This document shows positions 22,591 through 30,811 of a stretch of DNA of 37,784 bases, one piece after another (positions within the stretch are counted from its first letter, which is position 1; each line of letters opens with the position of its first letter). This DNA is from Candidatus Omnitrophota bacterium (GTDB lineage Bacteria; Omnitrophota; Gorgyraeia; Zapsychrales; Zapsychraceae). The notes under the pieces were generated by a model. That model saw only the letters and a program-made list of their open reading frames with translations. It searched no databases and was not told the DNA's origin. A program made the translations under genes and the position numbers. The stretch covers positions 1-37,784 of the forward strand of contig JAGVNC010000073.1 in the NCBI GenBank assembly GCA_020053475.1, written 5' to 3'.

Positions 22591-23817
22591 TTATTCTGTG
22601 GGGGTTGGGACGTTCCCGGGAACTTCAACGAGCGAATTAATGTCCCCGAAAGAGTTGCGCTCTTTACGTGTATTTTGAGGATCTTCGCGCCAAACACCAT
22701 CAACAATAAACTGATATTTATAGATGCCTGGCTGCAAAGAAATCATGATTTCCCATCGGCCGTTATCTTCGCGCAAGCGGCACGATTCATCCAGCGACCA
22801 ATCATTGAAGCTGCCTGTGACATAAACAGATTTCGCTCCAGCGGCTTCAATGCTAAATTTCGTGTCAACCAATTTCTGCGCTTCTTCTTTGACTAAATTC
22901 TTCATCCGGGACGATAAATCCGCGAATGCCGCTTCCGGGGCCGTTGAGGCTTCCGATGGCGCATCGTCAACGCGAGGAAGCTTGGGGGCCGTCCCCGAAG
23001 AGGGCTCTGTCCCAAACCGCGGGAGTTCCCGTCGAGTTAACGTTGATGTTGGCGCGGGGCCTTCTTCCAGCAGAATGAGCTCTTTGGCCAATGCGGCATA
23101 ATCCTTAGATCCGCGGCAATACTTATCATACAAAGAAACCGTCTGCCCCATGACCGCTGATTCTTTCAATTTGACGTTCACATGAATAATGGTGTCCATT
23201 AACAAACCCTTAAATTTTTCTTTGAATGTGGCCAGCATGGAAAAGGAATGGCGCAAACGGGAATCAAACATGGTCACAAGAACACGGCATTCTATCGCAT
23301 GATTGAGGCGCTCTTTAACCAAATTCACGATGTCCATCAAATGATCAACGCCCTGCATTGAAAAGCGGCTTGTTTCCACAGGAATGATCAATCCTTGGCT
23401 GGCCCGGATCGAATTCACCGTCAGGATCCCCAAACTGGGAGGGCAATCGATCAGAATGTAATCATAACGATTTTTAAGAGGCGCCATGGCTTCCAACAGC
23501 TTGAGCTCGCGGCCGATTTCATCCGCTAATTCTTGCTCTAATGTCCCCACAAGGATATTGGAAGGGATAATATCAAATTTATCTTCGACACGCTGGATGA
23601 TGCTGTCAATTTTTAACTTTCGAGGGGTCAAACTGGAAATGACATTGTAAATGCTGTCTTGATTTTTAATATTTAATCCTAACGTCGCATGACCTTGAGG
23701 GTCGAGGTCCAACAACAACACTTTTTTCCCGTTAATGCCTAGTGCTGAAGCTAAGTTGATGGCTGTGGTGGTCTTCCCACATCCCCCTTTTTGATTCGCT
23801 ATCGATATAATTTTCAT
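22591..23817 (-). CDS. ParA/Soj-type ATPase fused to a C-terminal CBM48 (glycogen-binding) domain
   Basis: 408 residues. The N-terminal ~255 are a complete ParA ATPase: deviant Walker A KGGCGKTT (about 10-17), LLDLDPQGHATLG (Walker A') and DCPPSLG (Walker B). A Pro/Thr/Ser-rich linker follows (about 255-310). Residues about 325-401 are a CBM48/AMPK-beta-type fold, VYVTGSFNDW...YKYQFIVDGVW...DIN. Both tryptophans (Trp340, Trp376) and the Asn (394) that line the carbohydrate site in AMPK beta are present. ParA proteins usually position DNA or cell structures. The fusion suggests positioning of, or sensing by, a glycan or glycogen-like body. No parB or parS is seen. The ATG follows the upstream TM beta-sandwich gene by 19 nt. 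Confidence 0.88.
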   Translation of the reverse strand: MKIISIANQKGGCGKTTTAINLASALGINGKKVLLLDLDPQGHATLGLNIKNQDSIYNVISSLTPRKLKIDSIIQRVEDKFDIIPSNILVGTLEQELADEIGRELKLLEAMAPLKNRYDYILIDCPPSLGILTVNSIRASQGLIIPVETSRFSMQGVDHLMDIVNLVKERLNHAIECRVLVTMFDSRLRHSFSMLATFKEKFKGLLMDTIIHVNVKLKESAVMGQTVSLYDKYCRGSKDYAALAKELILLEEGPAPTSTLTRRELPRFGTEPSSGTAPKLPRVDDAPSEASTAPEAAFADLSSRMKNLVKEEAQKLVDTKFSIEAAGAKSVYVTGSFNDWSLDESCRLREDNGRWEIMISLQPGIYKYQFIVDGVWREDPQNTRKERNSFGDINSLVEVPGNVPTPTE

Positions 23818-23836
23818 TTGTTTTTAATCTCTTCCT

Positions 23837-24412
23837 TTAACTTGTCAACCGGATATTTTCGATGAGAAGGACACCTGTGGCGGATTGGACATTCCAGGAT
23901 TCAAGTTCAAAACTAATGGTTTTCACGTTCGACCAATCAGAAATTTGTTTAAACGTTTCCAAAGGGATTTGAAACTCTTGCCACGACTTATCAACGCCCT
24001 GTAAATAATAATACGATTGCTCATTGCGGGCATTGACAATGACGACTTTCACAATCCCGGGGCCGCTGCCTTCCCAGCCGCGCAACGCAAATCGAAGCTG
24101 CTTATAACGAGCGGCATCGAGCGACGGCAATGTCAGCGAAAAACGCTGAACAGGCGTCCCCTGGGTCTTAAAATCATAAGCCAGGCGGATGGGCCCTTCG
24201 TGCAGGGAATAAATAATGTTTTCTCTTAAATGGCTTCCCTGCTTTGTTAAAAAAGCGGTCAACCCGTAAAAAGCGCTCGCAAAAATAATCAACGTAATGC
24301 CAAAGTTAATGACTAACCAAGCATTGAGTTGCCGCTCTTTTTTCCCATCATCTTTCTTGCGTTTACCAAGATAGACCTGAGCCAGATGGTCATAAATGTC
24401 GTCTCGAGTCAT
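23837..24412 (-). CDS. Single-span membrane protein with beta-sandwich domain
   Basis: 191 residues. A charged cytoplasmic N-terminus (about 1-30, GKRKKDDGKKERQ) precedes one hydrophobic helix (about 32-54, LVINFGITLIIFASAFYGL). The rest is a beta-rich domain with features of carbohydrate-binding/galactose-binding sandwiches, such as PIRLAYDF, RYKQLRFALRGWEG, SWQEFQIPLETFKQISDW and VKTISFELESW. No catalytic residues are apparent. It would be anchored in the inner membrane with the sandwich outside. It lies 19 nt upstream of the ParA-CBM48 gene in the same operon, so the pair may link an envelope or polymer ligand to a ParA ATPase (inference). Confidence 0.65.
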   Translation of the reverse strand: MTRDDIYDHLAQVYLGKRKKDDGKKERQLNAWLVINFGITLIIFASAFYGLTAFLTKQGSHLRENIIYSLHEGPIRLAYDFKTQGTPVQRFSLTLPSLDAARYKQLRFALRGWEGSGPGIVKVVIVNARNEQSYYYLQGVDKSWQEFQIPLETFKQISDWSNVKTISFELESWNVQSATGVLLIENIRLTS

Positions 24413-24645
24413 GCGGATAACTACACTTAAAATTGAACAAGATTAATAAAAAATATCCCTAATGAATGCCAGAAGAAATATCATTGAAGGCGAAGGCCTT
24501 ACGGATAGTTTTAATCATAACAAAATAGATCCCTATTGAAAATACAATTTTCATTTTTTTTTACAAAGGAAATCGTATTTTTACCGTCGGAGACAACGAA
24601 TTCATCCCTAGGGACGTCGAGGAAAGGGTGGAATGGGGCGAAAAT

Positions 24646-24685
24646 CAAAAGCCCCCTGCCACTTAACGTGAGCAGGAGGCTTTTG
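24646..24685 (-). terminator. Intrinsic terminator of the porin gene
   Basis: CAAAAGCC and GGCTTTTG arms with CCTGC/GCAGG inside form a long stem with a 12-nt loop. On the minus strand it ends in CTTTTGATTTTC, 22 nt past the porin stop. 24413-24645 holds no gene that I can support. Confidence 0.75.
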
Positions 24686-24707
24686 ACAAACGAAATGTAA
24701 ACGTCGA

Positions 24708-26195
24708 TTAGAAGTTTACATTGATGTTCGCTAACAATTGCGAAGCCACATCATCGGTATTATCGTGGAACGCATCTCCCGGAATGAACCAGCCCAAGTT
24801 TAACCCGAGCTGAACGTCTTCCGTGTAGTCGTAAGTTAACTTAACGTCAACTTCGTTACCAAGAGCGGTCTCGCCAACAACCCCAACAGTTGTTGCGTTT
24901 GCTGCAGTGAGACCATTCGGATTTGCTTGCGTAATATCCGTCGCCGGATTAGTGGCTAGGTCTTTATCTAACCAAAGGCCTGTCCAGGAAACTGTCCCGC
25001 GAACATCTTCGATAATGTCAGCGGATAACGACACTCCATGGATCCAGGCTCCGGATAAATCAAAGAGGGAGTTATAAATCGTCCCGCCAGCTTGATTTTC
25101 GAAGAACGGATCCCAGGCTGTCCAGTTAGGTGTATCACCGTCGTTATTGACAGCGCCGGTTCCCGTTCCTAGACCTTTTTCAGTAACGTCTTTATCCCCT
25201 TCAACCCATGTCAGAACATATTGCACGACAGCGTTATTCCCTAGATCACCACCGCCAAGTTTAGGCAATTGGTAATTGGCAATAAATTGAGCTGCGTTTG
25301 CATTTCTGTTTTGGCTGACGCTGGTGGTAGTTGTTGTAGAAACAGCTTTTGTACCGAACTGATGGGCATACTCAATTTGTGTATTTAACCCTTCGATCGG
25401 ATTCGTGCTAACGCGGATACCCGGAAGGAAAATTTTATCCTTCTCGGCGCATTTTGAGCTACCGGTGCAGGTTGTTGTGTCTAAGGCATCCAAGCTGTTA
25501 TCAAGTTTGGCGAAGAAATAGGTTTCAACTTCTGTTCCCATCGAATCGCCGACTTGATAGTTGGCCACCGTACCGAAAAGGTCAATGTCACCATAATCGG
25601 TCGCACTGGCGGTACCACTTTCGTATTCATTGATTTTCGACCAAAACGCTTCAAGCGTTAGGGGATTGTAATCCAAGATAAGGCGAACAGCATCTTGGGC
25701 TTTTTGCTTACTTAGGTCTTCGGCCACACTATTAATGCCGGAGTCTGTCGGAGCGGTGTTATTGGTCCCAGCCGAATCAAAGATAAAGCTGTTACCATAT
25801 TTCCAGCTCTGACGGCCGACCACAACCGTCAGCGGTGAATAAAGCATCTCACGAAGCGTGACATACGCTTCGTAAAGAGATACCGTTGAATCACTGCCGC
25901 TACCGCCGTTGGCTGAATTGATGTCATTTTCCCAAGCTCTCTCATTAATCAACCCAACGTGAGCAGATACTTGATCGCTAAGATCAGCATCCACCTTCAG
26001 GATGGTTTGCGTAATGAAAGCATCTTGGTCTTGATCGCCAAGACCGGCAGTGCCAGCGCCGAAATGGAAATCATTTCGGTCGATGTACGTAGTGTCGATG
26101 CTCCCACTGATTTTGATGTTCTGTACGCTAGCAAAAGCAGGGACAGCGACAAAGGCCACAGCCACAGCAATCGCTAATACGATTAATTTTCTCAT
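24708..26195 (-). CDS. Outer-membrane beta-barrel porin (AlgE/alginate-export-like)
   Basis: 495 residues from the ATG at 26195, chosen because GGAGGA lies just before it; a TTG 12 nt earlier is unlikely. A clear Sec signal, MRKLIVLAIAVAVAFVAVPAFA, ends at residue 22-23. The mature part alternates polar and hydrophobic residues in amphipathic strands with Asn/Asp/Thr-rich loops, for example SLYEAYVTLREML and VVVGRQSWKYG, which resemble alginate-export-type barrels. The final residue is Phe, as required for barrel assembly by BAM. Two cysteines in one loop (CTGSSKC) may form a disulfide. It has its own terminator and a promoter 200 nt upstream, so it is a single-gene unit and probably highly expressed. 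The substrate is unknown. Confidence 0.88.
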   Translation of the reverse strand: MRKLIVLAIAVAVAFVAVPAFASVQNIKISGSIDTTYIDRNDFHFGAGTAGLGDQDQDAFITQTILKVDADLSDQVSAHVGLINERAWENDINSANGGSGSDSTVSLYEAYVTLREMLYSPLTVVVGRQSWKYGNSFIFDSAGTNNTAPTDSGINSVAEDLSKQKAQDAVRLILDYNPLTLEAFWSKINEYESGTASATDYGDIDLFGTVANYQVGDSMGTEVETYFFAKLDNSLDALDTTTCTGSSKCAEKDKIFLPGIRVSTNPIEGLNTQIEYAHQFGTKAVSTTTTTSVSQNRNANAAQFIANYQLPKLGGGDLGNNAVVQYVLTWVEGDKDVTEKGLGTGTGAVNNDGDTPNWTAWDPFFENQAGGTIYNSLFDLSGAWIHGVSLSADIIEDVRGTVSWTGLWLDKDLATNPATDITQANPNGLTAANATTVGVVGETALGNEVDVKLTYDYTEDVQLGLNLGWFIPGDAFHDNTDDVASQLLANINVNF

Positions 26196-26615
26196 TGTCT
26201 CCTCCAAAAAGTTGAAAAGTAAATCAGCCAGCGGTTCTGGCTAATTTATCTTTCTCTTATAACTATCTATGAACTAAGCACATAGGCTTAGAAGAATGTC
26301 ATCTAAGACCAGTTTACAGATGATTTCGGACCGAATAGTATTCATCCCTCCTTTCTTGGTCGAATTAAAATCACCACTGGGTTAAGGAATTGGTATTGTG
26401 TCTATTGTCACATGAGCCCAATTTCATGTCAATCATTTTTAAAAAAATTTTCACTATCCCCCTAAAAACAGCCCTGATAGGGCTTAGGGCCTATTTCCCC
26501 CCTCGAGAACTTAACCATTCGCTTTGATTTCACTGAAAAGTCAACCTCTACGATACCCGTTTCGTCACCCGAGTTAGTCTATTGTTAAGAACTTTTAACG
26601 CAAATCGATCTGTGA
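26196..26615 (-). promoter_or_regulatory. Porin promoter and ~200-nt leader
   Basis: TTGACA (26427-26432), a 17-bp spacer and GACAAT (26404-26409) with an extended TG make a plausible promoter. The leader of about 200 nt is unusually long. Near its 3' end AGCCAG/CTGGCT (about 26226-26242) forms a hairpin upstream of GGAGGA. An AAAGGAGG stretch lies near 26346-26353. Upstream, 26461-26615 contains AGCCCT/AGGGCT stems but no gene. I do not recognise a known riboswitch. Confidence 0.55.
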
Positions 26616-26675
26616 CGCCTGCCTACCGGTCACCGCTTGCAGCGGGATCCCGCCAACGGCGGTGACAGGCAGGCG
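26616..26675. repeat. REP-like imperfect palindrome next to tRNA-Arg
   Basis: CGCCTGCCT (26616-26624) and GTCACCGC (26629-26636) pair with GCGGTGAC (26659-26666) and AGGCAGGCG (26667-26675), with a 4-nt bulge. The loop holds a second palindrome, GCGGGATCCCGC. It lies 15 nt past the tRNA 3' end. Confidence 0.65.
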
Positions 26676-26689
26676 GGAGAACAGTAAAA

Positions 26690-26768
26690 TGGTGCCCCTG
26701 GGCCGATTCGAACGGCCGACGCCGGCCTTAGGAGAGCCGCGCTCTATCCAAACCTGAGCTACAGGGGC
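26690..26768 (-). tRNA. tRNA-Arg (anticodon CCT), CCA encoded
   Basis: The minus strand folds as a cloverleaf: acceptor GCCCCTG/CAGGGGC, D stem GCTC/GAGC, anticodon stem CGGCT/GGCCG with loop CTCCTAA, T stem GGCCG/CGGCC with TTCGAAT. The loop gives CCT, decoding AGG. The discriminator A is followed directly by CCA in the DNA, unlike the tRNA-Pro gene at the left end. Confidence 0.95.
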
Positions 26769-26880
26769 AATTTCCTTAATTTTATGTAGAAAAATTGCAA
26801 CCAGTCCTGAGGCTCTCCAGAGCCGAAGGGCAGGGGCAACTATGTTATTCCCAAAATATATAATATTTGTATTATTATAG

Positions 26881-29367
26881 CTATTTATTATGTTGTGCAA
26901 TAACTTCCGCAAAGGCCGGCGGAGGAACATACCCTAACAATTGAGCTTCTTCGCAATATTCGACACCTTTTTTGAAATCCTCTTGGGCAAAGGCCACAAT
27001 ACACAAATTGGTCCAAGCGTTGAGATGGTTACGGTCAATATTCACGGCCTTTTCGTAAGCCTCCCTCGCCTCAGCCAACTTCCGTTGCCCATAATAGACA
27101 TTTCCTAAATTATAAAAAGCCTCGGCATTTTGAGGGTTATATTTGATGGCCAACAGATAATTGTTAATGGCGCTTGTTTTGTTATTGGCCGCTTCGTCGA
27201 GATACGCCAAATTGAAATAGGCTTTAGCATTGTGGGAATCGACTTTCGCGGCTTTTTCATAATACTGCCGGGCCTCTTGCGGCTCGCCGCTTTTGACGGC
27301 CAAAACCCCTAAATTAATATAGGCATCCGACTGAAAAGGATCGACGGAGAGCGAATGCTGATACAAGCCCGCGGCCTCTTGAACACGCCCCATCTCTTTG
27401 TACAGATTTCCCAGATTGTAAAGGCTGGCGGCATGGTGGGGATCAATATCCAAGGCCATCCGATAGGCGGAAGCCGCCCGCTCTTGATCACCCATCTCCA
27501 TATAAAGGTTCCCTAAATTTGAAAATGATTTCGCCCGTAACGGGCGTTTGTGAATAATCGCGGCTGTTAACCCTTCGAGGGCCTCATGTCTCGCCTTCAA
27601 ATACGTGGAATCCCCCGGTGATTTTGTTAACGCCTCATTAAGCGCCACAATCACATTAATGTAAAGATCTTCCTCCTGGGGATTTGTGGCGATATCTTGC
27701 TGATAAGCATAGACCGCTTTAGGAGCGTCGCCCATATCACGATAAAGGTTCCCTAGCTGAAAATGCGCGTGGCCAAACGCAGGGTCTAACGCCACGGCCT
27801 GTTTCAAGTGATCAAAAGCTTGCTGGTAAAGGCCAAAATCCTTGTAAAGCAATCCCAAGTTGTAATGGGCGTCGGTAAATTTAGGATTGGCGGCAATGGC
27901 TCGTTGGTACAATTCTATGACTTGACGAACATTGGCCAAACTTTCCGACGGAATATCCAAAGCATCCCACGCGACCCCCTCTCCTTTTAACTTAAGCACA
28001 TTCTTGAAAATTTCCTGGGACTGTTGATATTGCGGGCTCTCCTTTAATTCCGTTGCCAACGCCGTTAACGCCACAGGCTCATTGGGATAGACGGAAAGCT
28101 GATGATTCCACAGGCTCATCGTATTGTTCCAAATCCTGTTTTGCTCAAATGTTTTTGTTGCCAAGAATCCGCCGGCCAAAACAAGCAACATAACAGGGAA
28201 GAGGCGTCCGGCCACGGTTGAAGACATGCGGCTCTTTTCTTGAAGCTTCGCATATCCTAACCCCAATAGAAGGCAAACCCCTAAACTCGGCAAATACATA
28301 AACCGGTCAGCCACAATATTAATATCGGCCGACGTATCGTAGCGGAGCAAAAAGAAAATCGATAAAAAGAAAAACAGGAAGGAAAAAAGAAACCACCGGC
28401 CCCACCCCTGGCGCTTGCCCCGCCAAAGGCGGGGCCATAAAGCGATGGCCAACAACCCAATGACAACAACCGATCCGGCATAGTCGATCTGCGCCCAAGC
28501 AATGGGTTCGGGCAAACGATGCACAGGGACTAAAACCAACGGCAGCATAAATTGCCTTAAATAAAAAATAAATGTCCAAGCCCAGATGAGAATCCCGCTC
28601 GTTAACCCTTCTCCGGGAATACGCGCATTAGGCAAATACGTGATTAACGTAATCAGCCCGATCGCGACCAAGAGCGGAATTTTTTCAACCGCTGCAGCAA
28701 TCCCCAGCCGACGGCCTTTCATCCAATCCAAAAGTAAAAGAATCAGCGGTAAACTCAAGGCCATGGCTTTAGACAAAACACTCAATATCCCCAGGATCGT
28801 TGTCAAGATCAGGAATCCGTATGCCGGCGTGATCGAGGAATTTTTGGGGGCACCCGGGATTTTTAACGAATCTAGATATTTCAGGTAACTGAACATGGCC
28901 CAAGCGTAAAAAAATGCGTACAAAACGTCCTTGCGTTCCGTCACCCAAGCGACAGACTCGACGTGCATCGGATGAATGCCAAAGATCAGCGACGCGACCG
29001 CGCTGGCGGCCGTCCCCAATCCCAGCCGCAATCCAATCAAGAAAACAAACACCGTTACCCCGGCATGCAATAAAATATTGGTGGAATGATAAACAAAAGG
29101 ATTTAAGCCAACAAAATGATATTCAACCGCGAACGACAGCACGGTTAAAGGAATGTATGTTTTATTCACTTTGTTTGTGAAAATATCGAGGAGATGGTCG
29201 CGGTCTAACGCACGCACGTCCAAATTATCCAACAGGTGGACGTCGTCATCCCACTGGACAAAATGACTGGTGAACGAAGGCGCATACGCAACAAGCACCG
29301 CCCCCGAGAGGAGGGCCATCATCAAAAAATGACGATACTGCGAAGTAAAAGCCTTTAGATTATTCAT
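26881..29367 (-). CDS. TMTC-like membrane protein with C-terminal TPR array
   Basis: 828 residues. The N-terminal half (about 1-415) has roughly ten hydrophobic helices and the luminal/periplasmic loop features of GT-C-type proteins: an early Asp pair in FVQWDDDVHLL and HPMHVESVAWVTERKDVLYAFFY. These resemble TMTC/DUF1736 O-mannosyltransferase-like proteins. The C-terminal half is a run of TPRs; repeated AHYNLGLLYKDFGLYQQAFDHLKQA-type units are visible, about eight or nine by eye. A lipid-linked sugar transferase that engages protein substrates through its TPRs is the likely role, but donor and acceptor are unknown. It follows apt by 53 nt and is probably the last gene of that operon. Confidence 0.82.
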   Translation of the reverse strand: MNNLKAFTSQYRHFLMMALLSGAVLVAYAPSFTSHFVQWDDDVHLLDNLDVRALDRDHLLDIFTNKVNKTYIPLTVLSFAVEYHFVGLNPFVYHSTNILLHAGVTVFVFLIGLRLGLGTAASAVASLIFGIHPMHVESVAWVTERKDVLYAFFYAWAMFSYLKYLDSLKIPGAPKNSSITPAYGFLILTTILGILSVLSKAMALSLPLILLLLDWMKGRRLGIAAAVEKIPLLVAIGLITLITYLPNARIPGEGLTSGILIWAWTFIFYLRQFMLPLVLVPVHRLPEPIAWAQIDYAGSVVVIGLLAIALWPRLWRGKRQGWGRWFLFSFLFFFLSIFFLLRYDTSADINIVADRFMYLPSLGVCLLLGLGYAKLQEKSRMSSTVAGRLFPVMLLVLAGGFLATKTFEQNRIWNNTMSLWNHQLSVYPNEPVALTALATELKESPQYQQSQEIFKNVLKLKGEGVAWDALDIPSESLANVRQVIELYQRAIAANPKFTDAHYNLGLLYKDFGLYQQAFDHLKQAVALDPAFGHAHFQLGNLYRDMGDAPKAVYAYQQDIATNPQEEDLYINVIVALNEALTKSPGDSTYLKARHEALEGLTAAIIHKRPLRAKSFSNLGNLYMEMGDQERAASAYRMALDIDPHHAASLYNLGNLYKEMGRVQEAAGLYQHSLSVDPFQSDAYINLGVLAVKSGEPQEARQYYEKAAKVDSHNAKAYFNLAYLDEAANNKTSAINNYLLAIKYNPQNAEAFYNLGNVYYGQRKLAEAREAYEKAVNIDRNHLNAWTNLCIVAFAQEDFKKGVEYCEEAQLLGYVPPPAFAEVIAQHNK

Positions 29368-29420
29368 ACGGGAATACGATTTTCTGAATCAACGAGTCAA
29401 GGCGGGGATGGACTAAAAAC

Positions 29421-29954
29421 CTAATACTTAAGCACAGAATAAATCTCAAACTCTTTGAGTTTATTTTTCCCTTTAAGGAACTTCAGCTCCACCAGAAACG
29501 CAACACCGGCAATGACCGCTTGCTGGCTTTTGAGCAAATCAATCACCGCGCGAATGGTCCCTCCCGTCGCTAAAAGATCATCGACAACCAACACCCGGGA
29601 CTGCGCAGGAACAGCGTCCTCGTGAATCTCGAGCGTATCGTTGCCGTACTCCAAGGCGTACGTAATGCTTTTCGTTTTGTAGGGCAACTTCCCTTTTTTA
29701 CGGACAGGAACAAACCCGACCCCCAATTTATAGGCCAGCGCGCCTCCGAAAATGAACCCCCGCGCTTCAACACCGACGACCAAGTCAATCTTTTCCTTGC
29801 GGAACTTCTTGGCCAAAAGGTCAATCGACTTTTTAAACGCTTGCTTGTCTTGCAACAATGTCGTGATGTCTTTAAACACGATCCCCTGTTTAGGGAAATT
29901 GATGACATCACGGATCCGTTGTTTTAATTGAGATTTAGTTAGTGTCTGCGCCAT
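29421..29954 (-). CDS. apt: Adenine phosphoribosyltransferase
   Basis: Salvages adenine with PRPP to AMP. 177 residues, the usual length. The N-terminal IRDVINFPKQGIVFKDITTLL is a hallmark of APRT, as are VVGVEARGFIFG and the PRPP-binding VLVVDDLLATGGT near residue 130. Its ATG shares one base with the stop of the LacI-type sensor gene, so it is translated with that gene. The pairing of a purine-salvage enzyme with a LacI-type sensor suggests, but does not show, a purine-related ligand. Confidence 0.96.
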   Translation of the reverse strand: MAQTLTKSQLKQRIRDVINFPKQGIVFKDITTLLQDKQAFKKSIDLLAKKFRKEKIDLVVGVEARGFIFGGALAYKLGVGFVPVRKKGKLPYKTKSITYALEYGNDTLEIHEDAVPAQSRVLVVDDLLATGGTIRAVIDLLKSQQAVIAGVAFLVELKFLKGKNKLKEFEIYSVLKY

Positions 29955-30811
29955 TAATGTTTTCTTTCGCCGACAGATTTACGCTTGACCAACTTGGTCG
30001 GGAGAACAAGCTTGAGCGGCAACCGGGCTTTCCCGCGGCTGATGAGGCCTAAATTTTCCGCCCCTGATCGCCCCATTTCCATTAACGGCTGGCTCACGGT
30101 CGTCAAAGGGACAGAGCTGGTCGCGTTCAACGGATTGTCATCGAAGCCAATGACGGAAAGCTCCTCGGGGATATTGATGTTCATCGACCTGGCCACGTCC
30201 ATCAGCTCTAAGGCCATGACGTCGCTGGCCGCAAAAATGGCGGTGGGCCTGTCTTTGAGTTTCAATAATTTTTTGGCAGCGGCCCGTGCCGGTGTGCGCA
30301 AAAAATCGCCAAACACCGTATAGTGGCGCGGGGCGATAATTTTATGTTCCAGCAACGCCTCCCGATACCCTTCCAACCGCATCAATCCGGCCTGCGTTGT
30401 GGTATCGCCGGCGATGGTGGCAATGTCTTTATGCCCTAACCGAATGAAATATTCAACGACCTGCAATCCGGCCTTTTTGTTATCGACCGCCACATAATTC
30501 ATCGGTTCATCCAAAATATTATTCAACACCATGCAAGGCATGCCCCGGCGGATGGCTTTTTTGACAACATCGATGTCATTGTCGATGTCGGCAAAAATGA
30601 TCCCGTCGATATAATTTTTGTCCATCAACGTGGAATCCAGCCACCCCCGATGATCGGAACGATCGACGATATGCACGAGAAAATCAGCGTTCAGCCGGCT
30701 GGCGGAATAACTCACCCCGCGGATGATTTCTCCGGCGTAATAGGAATGAAAAATGTCTTCAAACCGGGGAATGACTAAAACGTATGTCGCTTTTCTTTTC
30801 AGGCTAGTCAT
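29954..30811 (-). CDS. LacI/PurR-type effector-binding domain without HTH
   Basis: 285 residues that correspond to the periplasmic-binding-protein-like sensor of LacI/GalR regulators. The family signatures are clear: YYAGEIIRGVSYSASR early, DGIIFADIDND, YVAVDNKKAGLQVVEYFIRLGHKDIATI, RLEGYREALLEH, PTAIFAASDVMALELMDVARSM, IPEELSVIGFDDNPLN and the terminal LPTKLVKRKS. The usual ~55-residue N-terminal helix-turn-helix and hinge are missing: the protein begins at the linker (MTSLKRKATYVLVIPRF). No open HTH lies upstream because the sigma-factor gene overlaps by 8 nt. It therefore cannot bind DNA on its own and may act by contacting a partner, or be a ligand sensor for the neighbouring sigma factor. 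Confidence 0.88.
   Translation of the reverse strand: MTSLKRKATYVLVIPRFEDIFHSYYAGEIIRGVSYSASRLNADFLVHIVDRSDHRGWLDSTLMDKNYIDGIIFADIDNDIDVVKKAIRRGMPCMVLNNILDEPMNYVAVDNKKAGLQVVEYFIRLGHKDIATIAGDTTTQAGLMRLEGYREALLEHKIIAPRHYTVFGDFLRTPARAAAKKLLKLKDRPTAIFAASDVMALELMDVARSMNINIPEELSVIGFDDNPLNATSSVPLTTVSQPLMEMGRSGAENLGLISRGKARLPLKLVLPTKLVKRKSVGERKH

Noticed and set aside
24537-24562. GAAAAT/ATTTTC hairpin followed by a T run on the plus strand
   Set aside because: No plus-strand gene precedes it and the stem is A/T-rich, so a terminator role is not supported.
26274-26345. 23-residue ORF in the porin leader beside AAAGGAGG
   Set aside because: The purine-rich site is only about one base from the ATG, too close to start translation, and the peptide has no recognisable features.
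26761-26841. Second 5'-end duplication at tRNA-Arg (CAGGGGCAA at 26762 and again near 26831)
   Set aside because: Only nine bases are shared, which could be chance.
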